Assembly: GCA_002435785.1 (NCBI GenBank)
Contig: DIUC01000035.1
Coordinates: forward strand, 26,957 to 90,956
Reading direction: 5' to 3'
Source of the DNA: Saprospiraceae bacterium UBA6168
Lineage (GTDB): Bacteria > Bacteroidota > Bacteroidia > Chitinophagales > Saprospiraceae
DNA: 64,000 nucleotides
Position 1 is the stretch's first letter, and each line of letters opens with the position of its first letter. Below, piece after piece: positions 16,364 to 22,775 of the stretch. Under the pieces are notes generated by a model. It did not search any database and had not been told where the DNA came from. It saw nothing but the letters and a program-made list of their open reading frames with translations. The position numbers and the translations under genes were made by a program.

Positions 16364-16671
16364 GGGAGCTGGAAAACAAATAATGTACCCATTCTGACTT
16401 GTTCTTTTTCTCCGCCAAAGGCGGACACTTGAAAAACGAACCGTAGCGCTGCTATGCTTAGTTTTTCAAACACTTTTACAAGAAAAAATAACTGCGCCAT
16501 AACAGGCACCTTATTTATTTCCAGTTCCCTAAATAGATGTGACTACTCCAGTTCTCATCGCTGTGAATGTAAAAAGCCCCGACGCATCGCATCGGGGCTT
16601 CAAACAAACATACTATGAGAAAAAACTCGAAGATTTACAAATATAAAATTTTAAGCTACAACACGGTGCGC
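16364..16671. other. 308-bp convergent intergenic region
   Basis: It holds a CCGCCAAAGGCGG palindrome at 16412-16424, an inverted repeat with TTGAAAAAC/GTTTTTCAA arms (~16430-16470), and the hemD terminator at 16574-16600. No gene is recognised. Confidence 0.6.
16574..16600 (-). terminator. Rho-independent terminator for hemD
   Basis: AAGCCCCGA and TCGGGGCTT arms with a nine-base loop; on the minus strand a TTTTT run follows. It lies about 70 bases beyond the hemD stop. Confidence 0.85.
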
Positions 16672-17454
16672 CTACTCTTTGTTCGATACCTGTAGGTATT
16701 TTTCCAAAGCCATTGTCATGGACGGCGTTTCAGGTTCTGGTGCCTTGATGTTCGGGTGCAGGCCACGGTCAAGCACTGCCTTCAGTGCGCTTTGCCCAAA
16801 GACGGCGATCCGGGTGGCCTTCTGCTCAAAATCGGGGAAGTTTTCGTAGAGCGCTTCTATTTCCAATGGACTGAAAAAGGCGATGATATCGTAGTAGATG
16901 TCCTTTAAGTTGGTCAGGTCGCTGCTCACTACGTTGTACATTATGGCTTCTTGGTAGTTGAGGCCGTACTCGTCCAATACGGATGTTATCTGTTTTGCAC
17001 CAAGGTTGGAGCATGGCAATAGGAATTTTTCCTTCTCCTTGTGCTTCATGAAGTAGGCTTTCAAGTCCTGTATGCTACGCTCTCCAGAAAAGACCTTGCG
17101 CTTTCGGTAGATGATAAACTTCTGGAGGTAATTGGCGACAGCCTCCGTTTGGCAGAAATACTTGGTATCCTGCGACATTTTCACCCGCATCTCTTCACAT
17201 ACCGTGAAGAAGTGGTCAATTGAGTTTTTGCTCATGAAAATGACAGATGAAAACTCATCAGGCCTGATGCGCTGTTTGCGAAAGTCTTTGGCAGTCAGGA
17301 CTTCTACTTGTATGAAGGGAATCCAGTCAATCTGGAGTTCGTACTTTTTTTCAAGCTCGTAGTAGGGAGAACGCTCAGGTTTCGGTTGCGATACGAGTAT
17401 CGTTTTCACCTTTTTGTAGGTCTCTACGTATGTTTTTCCATTTACAACGTCCAT
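16672..17454 (-). CDS. hemD: Uroporphyrinogen-III synthase
   Basis: 260 residues, matching the Bacteroidota HemD type: KVKTILVSQPKPERSPYYELEKKY at the N-terminus, SSVIFMSKNSIDHFF (~69-83, the conserved strand and S/T-K/R-N-[SA] element), FLLPCSNLGAKQI (~143-155) and YYDIIAFFSPLEIEAL (~187-202) with RIAVFGQSALKAV (~216-228). It cyclises hydroxymethylbilane to uroporphyrinogen III in tetrapyrrole synthesis. Sequence conservation in the family is low, so part of the call rests on the neighbouring DUF4271 gene, a common pairing in the phylum. It is probably cotranscribed with that gene (39-base gap). The more distant hemW at 21386 is a second haem-related gene. Confidence 0.85.
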   Translation of the reverse strand: MDVVNGKTYVETYKKVKTILVSQPKPERSPYYELEKKYELQIDWIPFIQVEVLTAKDFRKQRIRPDEFSSVIFMSKNSIDHFFTVCEEMRVKMSQDTKYFCQTEAVANYLQKFIIYRKRKVFSGERSIQDLKAYFMKHKEKEKFLLPCSNLGAKQITSVLDEYGLNYQEAIMYNVVSSDLTNLKDIYYDIIAFFSPLEIEALYENFPDFEQKATRIAVFGQSALKAVLDRGLHPNIKAPEPETPSMTMALEKYLQVSNKE

Positions 17455-17493
17455 CCGCAGTATTAGAATTTTGGTTGTTTCTAAAAAAGGAAA

Positions 17494-18423
17494 TCAGCTT
17501 CCGCCGTAGGCCGTGGCTATTTTGAGGATAGCAAGGATAGGGGCGATTTCAACGGCGCAAAGATACAACAAAAAGTGAAATTTATTATTGGCAATGAACC
17601 GGTTGGCAATAAACAAGCCCCGAAGGTACAGGAACAAGTAGATGGCACCGAGTATGGCCAGGGCAGCATAAACGACAATTTCAGTAGTGCTTTCTGGGGC
17701 GTAACCGATGAAAAGCACCACTGGTACAAGGAGCAAACCTATCACGATGTTGAATATCATGATGGTGAACTGATAGGAGTCAACCTCCTTGCTAATGGGG
17801 AAAATGAACCCTGCCAACCAAAGCACAAAATGTTTTGCAACAAAGTAACCCGCAATGCCCCCCATGCAAATGAACAATGAGTAAACATTGGACAATGAAA
17901 TAGTGATTCCAAAATGCCTTGCTGCCAGAAAAGCAAACAGCCCGGCATTTATAAAGAACAACAGGTAGAGTATCAGGTAGGCCAATGCAAGGCCGGAGCT
18001 TTGCTCCCGATGCAGTTGGTTGAGCAAATTGTCGTTGATGAACGCCTTCCAGATTTTCTCAATCAGTATCCTAAAGATGGTGACGATGAGGGTCAAGATG
18101 ATGAACATTATTAATATGGACACGAACAGGAAGCGCCGGTAGTTGGTCTCTTTTTCTTTAGCTGTGAGCGGTTTGGCGCTCAGTTCGGTGCGTATCTGAA
18201 ACCCAGGGCCACGTGCAGGTTGGCCAGATGAAGCGATTTTTACGATGTCGAACGGGTTGGTCGAGACGGGTATAGCTTTGATGCTATCTTCTACGGGGGA
18301 AGCTCCAAGCCTTGGCTGGAGTTCAAATGGGTTGACATTGCCTTGGCAATTAGCAACAAGCCCCCCGAAGAACAGCAGCATTGCTGCAAAAACAAGTCTT
18401 TTTATGTGGATGAAATTTGCCAT
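17494..18423 (-). CDS. DUF4271 integral membrane protein
   Basis: 309 residues: N-terminal hydrophobic signal (~8-27), a ~75-residue periplasmic or linker region, then about six to seven membrane helices (FLFVSILIMFIILTLIVTIF, LALAYLILYLLFFINAGLFAF in pieces, NVYSLFICMGGIAGYFV, and others). The pattern and its place upstream of hemD identify the Bacteroidota-specific DUF4271 family. Its function is not established; the constant hemD linkage hints at a role tied to haem or envelope biogenesis, which is inference. A TAATTTTG box at 18441-18448 is a plausible promoter for the two-gene unit. Confidence 0.8.
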   Translation of the reverse strand: MANFIHIKRLVFAAMLLFFGGLVANCQGNVNPFELQPRLGASPVEDSIKAIPVSTNPFDIVKIASSGQPARGPGFQIRTELSAKPLTAKEKETNYRRFLFVSILIMFIILTLIVTIFRILIEKIWKAFINDNLLNQLHREQSSGLALAYLILYLLFFINAGLFAFLAARHFGITISLSNVYSLFICMGGIAGYFVAKHFVLWLAGFIFPISKEVDSYQFTIMIFNIVIGLLLVPVVLFIGYAPESTTEIVVYAALAILGAIYLFLYLRGLFIANRFIANNKFHFLLYLCAVEIAPILAILKIATAYGGS

Positions 18424-18440
18424 GTAGTCTTTGAATGGCG

Positions 18441-18448
18441 CAAAATTA
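18441..18448 (-). promoter_or_regulatory. Putative -7 box for DUF4271-hemD
   Basis: TAATTTTG on the minus strand is a full TAnnTTTG match, 18 bases before the ATG; no clear -33 box. Confidence 0.45.
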
Positions 18449-18677
18449 ATCCTTCCGGCGGCGTTTTCTTAAAATCTTTGCACTTGGGTTATGCGTTTGA
18501 TGGGTTGTTAAAAAGGTGTTAAGCGTTTTTTCGTTGAGCCTCGAAGCATCTAATTTGCGCAGCGGAGGCAAACAAACTTTCAAACAGGTCAATGCGCAAG
18601 CTACTTTTCAAAGGTCGCTTTTTGTGAGTCTTAAAAATTAATTACCTGATTGTCAACGTGTTAAATAATATTTTTCA

Positions 18678-19946
18678 ATGAAAAACTCGGTTATCAGCAG
18701 GGTGGTAATCTTGGGTGCTTTGGCCATTTTTGGCATTATCGGCATTCAGGCTTATCTGCTAGTGAACACCTGGAACGCCGAGGAAAAGGATTTCCAAGAA
18801 AAGGTGACGATAGCCCTTCAAGGCGTGGCCAAGCAATTTGAAAAATTAGGCAGCTCGCCGCCCGCCTACAATATTATCAATCAAGTTAGCTCCAACTACT
18901 GGGTAGTGAATATCAACGATGTCATCAACCCGAGAACCTTGGAGCATTTCCTTCGGCAGGAGCTGGAAAGCGTAGGGCTACGGGAAGATTTCGAGTACGG
19001 CATCTACAACTGCGATTCCCGCAAAATAGATTACGGCAAGTACATCGGCTATAAATCCGTGGAGCCCAAACCCCAACCAGACGATAGGACAAACCTTATG
19101 CCCACCCACGAGGAGTACCAGCAATATTTTGGCATACGGTTCCCTAAACACAATTCGCAGATATTCAGCAACATGCGCCTGACGCTGATTTTCTCGGGCA
19201 TTTTGTTGGTCACGATTCTGTTTTTTCTCTATGCCATCTCCATCATCCTTCGCCAAAAACGCCTCTCGGAGATGCAAAAAGACTTCATCAACAACATGAC
19301 CCACGAGTTCAAAACCCCCATCTCTACTATCCGAATCTCCACCGACGTATTTTTGAAAAGCCCGGAAATCATGGCCAGCCCACGGCTTTCACAATATGCC
19401 AACATCATTCAGGAACAAAACCAACGGCTGAACAACCAAGTTGAAAAGGTGCTACAGTTGGCCAAGATAGAGCGGGGCAACTTTAAACTGAACCTTGAAG
19501 AAACCGACCTTCACCAACTGGTCCATAACGTGCAAGAGAGTATCAGAATACAAGTGGAAAAACAAGGCGGTACCTTGCGCTGTGAGCTGCTGGCAAGCTC
19601 ATCCACCATCAAAGCCGACAGGCTGCACCTGACCAACATCCTCCACAACCTCGTGGACAATGCCACGAAATACTGCAAAGGAACGCCAGACATCCTACTG
19701 AAAACCCAAAACATTGACGTGGATAGGATACAACTGCAGGTCATTGACAACGGCATCGGCATCTCGAAAGAAGACCTTGCCAAAGTCTTCGAGAAGTTCT
19801 ACCGGGTGCCCACTGGCGACGTACACGACGTAAAGGGTTTTGGACTCGGGCTTTTTTACACCAAAAACATCTGTGACGCCCACGGCTGGAAAATCAGCAT
19901 TGAAAGCGAACAAGGAAAGGGAACAACCGTAACGATAATTATTTAG
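18678..19946 (+). CDS. Membrane sensor histidine kinase
   Basis: 422 residues: membrane helix ~8-28, a ~135-residue periplasmic sensor, second helix ~168-192, then HisKA with phospho-acceptor His209 in NNMTHEFKTPISTIRIS and a HATPase domain with NLVDNATKYC (N box), VIDNGIGIS (G1), FEKFYRVP (F box) and GFGLGLFYTKNI (G2). No HAMP domain is evident. It pairs with the response regulator that follows. The domain layout resembles the RprX-type kinases of Bacteroides. The periplasmic ligand is unknown. The stop codon lies at the edge of a repeat hairpin that leads into the regulator start. Confidence 0.92.
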   Translation: MKNSVISRVVILGALAIFGIIGIQAYLLVNTWNAEEKDFQEKVTIALQGVAKQFEKLGSSPPAYNIINQVSSNYWVVNINDVINPRTLEHFLRQELESVGLREDFEYGIYNCDSRKIDYGKYIGYKSVEPKPQPDDRTNLMPTHEEYQQYFGIRFPKHNSQIFSNMRLTLIFSGILLVTILFFLYAISIILRQKRLSEMQKDFINNMTHEFKTPISTIRISTDVFLKSPEIMASPRLSQYANIIQEQNQRLNNQVEKVLQLAKIERGNFKLNLEETDLHQLVHNVQESIRIQVEKQGGTLRCELLASSSTIKADRLHLTNILHNLVDNATKYCKGTPDILLKTQNIDVDRIQLQVIDNGIGISKEDLAKVFEKFYRVPTGDVHDVKGFGLGLFYTKNICDAHGWKISIESEQGKGTTVTIII

Positions 19947-20034
19947 GTTGATGAAGTTTGATGGGAGTTGATTGACCGCACTGCGCAGAACCCATCAGCC
20001 CTTGTCAACCCTTTTCAATCCTTATCAATCAAAG
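19945..20034. repeat. Hairpin element D between kinase and regulator genes
   Basis: Left arm 19947-19975 (GTTGATGAAGTTTGATGGGA) and right arm ~19991-20033 (reverse-complement words CAATCCTTATCAATC) pair imperfectly. It starts at the kinase TAG stop and ends two bases before the regulator ATG. Confidence 0.7.
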
Positions 20035-20035
20035 A

Positions 20036-20722
20036 ATGAAACCACACCTGCTCTACGTTGAAGACGACGAAAGCCTCGGCTTCGTGACCAAGGACAACCT
20101 TGAGATGCAAGGCTACCAAATAACCCACTGCACCGACGGCAAGACTGCCCTCGAAACCGCCAAGGCCGGTACCTTCGACCTTTGCATCCTTGACGTGATG
20201 TTGCCAGAAATGGACGGCTTCACCCTCGCTGAGGAAATACGCCGCTTCAACGCCGAAATCCCCATCATCTTCCTCTCTGCCAAATCTCTGAAAGAGGACA
20301 AAATCAAGGGCTTGCGCCTCGGCGGTGACGACTACATCACCAAGCCGTTCAGCATCGAAGAACTGATTTTGAAAGTAGAGGTTTTCCTGCGCCGAAAGAG
20401 TATGTCGGGCAATGCGCCCAAACCAACCACTTACCGTTTTGGCTGCTATGAGTTCGACTACAAAAATCTCGGCCTCACCTGCACCGGCCAACCGACCGAA
20501 ACCCTCACCCAACGGGAGGCTGACCTGCTCAAGTTCTTCCTCGACAATCCCAACCAGGTCGTCAAGCGCTCCGACATCCTCGAAAAGCTATGGGGCGAAG
20601 ACGACTATTTCATGGGCCGCAGCCTCGATGTTTTCATTTCTCGCTTGCGCAAATACCTGCGCCACGACGAAAACTTGAAAGTAGAGAACATTCATGGGGT
20701 CGGATTTCGATTCAATATGTAA
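20036..20722 (+). CDS. OmpR-family response regulator
   Basis: 228 residues. Receiver domain: acidic pair EDD (~9-11), phospho-acceptor Asp53 in CILDVMLPEMDGF, FLSAKS and DDYITKPFS. A C-terminal winged helix (~135-228) ends in SLDVFISRLRKYLRHDENLKVENIHGVGFRFNM (in pieces), typical of OmpR/PhoB DNA-binding domains. It is the cognate regulator of the upstream kinase. Target genes cannot be deduced; the following 660-bp gene-free region may contain its binding sites. Length is normal for the family. Confidence 0.95.
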   Translation: MKPHLLYVEDDESLGFVTKDNLEMQGYQITHCTDGKTALETAKAGTFDLCILDVMLPEMDGFTLAEEIRRFNAEIPIIFLSAKSLKEDKIKGLRLGGDDYITKPFSIEELILKVEVFLRRKSMSGNAPKPTTYRFGCYEFDYKNLGLTCTGQPTETLTQREADLLKFFLDNPNQVVKRSDILEKLWGEDDYFMGRSLDVFISRLRKYLRHDENLKVENIHGVGFRFNM

Positions 20723-21385
20723 AATTCAGATTCTTGGCACGATTCTTGCAAAATCTACACCGAACATCCGAAGGAAGAAAAACCCGAAAGGGACTTTTAT
20801 TTTCGTTATTTTAGGTGAATAGACCTACTTGAGAAACTGTGAACAACAAGGGCCAACTGAAGGCCCACACACCGCACACTTCCCAATATTTTCACTCCAC
20901 AGTTTTCGACAGGCATCACGTATCATTTTTACACACCGCACACCTGAGACCCGCTGATTGGCCACGCCGCCAACCAAGCCGTCGTTATCCACACCCAATT
21001 TAGTTTTCGAGAAAAAATGCAACAGTCAAACCAGTATTTTCCTGAACTATCAGGCTGTTTTTGCTGCGCAACAATCGTGTCAAAGCATTGATTAGCAATT
21101 GTTTACCCCAAGGCTAAAGACTTTAGTCGGTTTCAAATTCGGTGCAGGCACTCTTCAAAAAGTGGCCCTGCACTTTTTTCCCAATGCCGTGGATAAAACC
21201 CGGCATCGGGAAAAAACAGAAAAAAAAGCTGATAAAATTCCAACAACCGAATGCCCCCTATTTTCGGAAAGTGGTCGGAAGCATGCCCCCCAGTAGGCTT
21301 CCGGCTGCTTTTTTTGGAAGTTGTTGAACTGGTTGAATTGGCTAAGCGCTACCCTAATTCAACTACTTCAACCAGTTTAACCATT
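20723..21385. other. 663-bp gene-free region with DnaA-box-like sites and direct repeats
   Basis: Contains TTATCCACA (20985-20993), the canonical DnaA box, and CGTGGATAA (21188-21196), one base off its complement. A 13-base direct repeat ACACACCGCACAC occurs at 20867-20879 and 20931-20943. The right end is hairpin element E. No credible gene is present; the short minus-strand frame near 20825-21022 shows no recognisable features. Confidence 0.6.
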
Positions 21386-21392
21386 TCAACCA
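21316..21392. repeat. Hairpin element E covering the hemW stop codon
   Basis: Left arm 21320-21341 (GTTGTTGAACTGGTTGAATT plus GG) and right arm 21355-21391 are imperfect reverse complements made of GGTTGAA words. The hemW stop (21386-21388, minus) lies in the right arm. Confidence 0.7.
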
Positions 21393-22519
21393 TTTCCCTC
21401 CTCCGCAAAAAGTTCCGCCGCAATCCCGTCCGCCAAAAACCGACCCGCTTGCGTCAGCCTGAACTCATTGCCTTCCCGCTCCATTGAGCCATCCAGCAAA
21501 AATGTTTTTGCGCCTTCAGCGAAATGTGCTTCATACCCCAATTCCTTGATTTTCAGCAAATTGCAGCCCCATTTGGTGCGCAGCCCTGTCATCACGTACT
21601 CGTTGTAGCGCTGCGTAGGCGTCAGTACTTCTATCTCGAAAGCCAGTTCACCCGCTTGCAGGGAGCGGATGTAGGCAGCATTGTTCGCCACGTTCCACTG
21701 GCGGCTCATGCCATTGAACGAGTGCGCCGATGGACCGATGCCGAGGTATTTTTTGCCCTGCCAATAGCTCGTATTGTGGCGGGAATAGTGGCCGGGTAAT
21801 GCGAGGTTGCTGATTTCGTAATGCTCATAACCTGCCTCCGCTGTTTTTTCCATTAAAAACTCAAATTGCTGGGCAGCATGTTCGTCGTCAACGGGCTGAG
21901 CAGCGCCCTTTTTTATCTGGTGGGCGAGGGCGGTCTTCGGCTCCACCGTCAGGCAGTAGCAGGAGAGGTGCGGGATTTTCAAGTTGAAAACCTGCTCCAG
22001 ATTCGCTGCCCATTGTTCGTGAGAGGTGGTCGGAGCGCCGTAAATCAGGTCAACCGAAAGGTTGTCAAAGCCCGCTGCCTGGGCATTTTGGATGCTGGCA
22101 AGCGCCTCCGAGTCATTGTGCGCCCGGTTCATGAAGCGCAGGTCTGCTTCCGAAAACGACTGGACGCCGATGCTCAGGCGGTTTACGGGCGTTTGTCGCA
22201 AATCGCTGATTTTCAATGGGTTCAAGTCATCTGGATTGGCTTCCAAGGTGACTTCCAGCGGCTGCATCGAAACGGGGTAGTGCTTGAAAATTTCACCGAA
22301 AATCAAATCCAAATCACGCTGGTCGAGCAGCGACGGCGTGCCTCCGCCAAAGTAAATGGTCTCCAGCGGTTCGCCGTCAAGGTAGTTTTTTTGCAGCGCC
22401 AGTTCCCGACAAATGGCCACCACCATCTCGTCCTTCGACTTGAGCGAAGTCGAAAAATGGAAATTGCAGTAGTTGCAGGCTTGCTTGCAGAAGGGAATAT
22501 GTAGGTAAAGTCCGGCCAT
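21386..22519 (-). CDS. hemW: HemW-type radical SAM protein
   Basis: 377 residues. MAGLYLHIPFCKQACNYCNF gives the CxxxCxxC iron-sulfur motif with the following Asn-Phe, as in HemW/HemN-like proteins; then ETIYFGGGTPSLL (~54-66), EANPDDLN, RLSIGVQSF, SVDLIYGAP and HYEISNLALPGHYSRHN. HemW binds haem and radical SAM cluster and acts in haem delivery; older records call it oxygen-independent coproporphyrinogen III oxidase. It is divergent from the GH3 gene. The extreme C-terminus (EEGNG) runs into a repeat hairpin that supplies the stop, so the last few residues may not be ancestral. Confidence 0.9.
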   Translation of the reverse strand: MAGLYLHIPFCKQACNYCNFHFSTSLKSKDEMVVAICRELALQKNYLDGEPLETIYFGGGTPSLLDQRDLDLIFGEIFKHYPVSMQPLEVTLEANPDDLNPLKISDLRQTPVNRLSIGVQSFSEADLRFMNRAHNDSEALASIQNAQAAGFDNLSVDLIYGAPTTSHEQWAANLEQVFNLKIPHLSCYCLTVEPKTALAHQIKKGAAQPVDDEHAAQQFEFLMEKTAEAGYEHYEISNLALPGHYSRHNTSYWQGKKYLGIGPSAHSFNGMSRQWNVANNAAYIRSLQAGELAFEIEVLTPTQRYNEYVMTGLRTKWGCNLLKIKELGYEAHFAEGAKTFLLDGSMEREGNEFRLTQAGRFLADGIAAELFAEEGNG

Positions 22520-22650
22520 GAATTAATTATTGCGGAGCAAACATGGGCATAATTATTCGTGAAAATTGGTGCAATTTGCGGGAAACACTGCAACTGAAAT
22601 CGTGGAAGTCCACTCGTCGTTGGCACAACTTTGAGGGCTTGGACCTATTT

Positions 22651-22693
22651 TATCCTTGTAAATTCAAAATCCAATTTTGAATTTACAAGGATA
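22651..22693. repeat. Perfect palindrome with 20-bp arms
   Basis: Arms 22651-22670 and 22674-22693 are exact reverse complements around a three-base loop (CCA). It lies between the divergent hemW and GH3 genes, about 130 bases from the hemW start and 80 from the GH3 start. There is no T-run of terminator type. Confidence 0.9.
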
Positions 22694-22775
22694 GAGCACC
22701 ATGTTTCCCAACGCCTATGAAACGCCCCATCGTCAAATCATCTTATCTTAGCCCCTTCAATACAACGGCTTAATT

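Noticed and set aside
16406..16500. Possible small gene in the gap after the permuted ATP-grasp gene
   Set aside because: Only inverted repeats and short frames; no codon bias or start.
20825..21022. 65-codon minus-strand frame in the gene-free region
   Set aside because: No conserved-looking sequence, and it covers the direct repeats and DnaA-like box.
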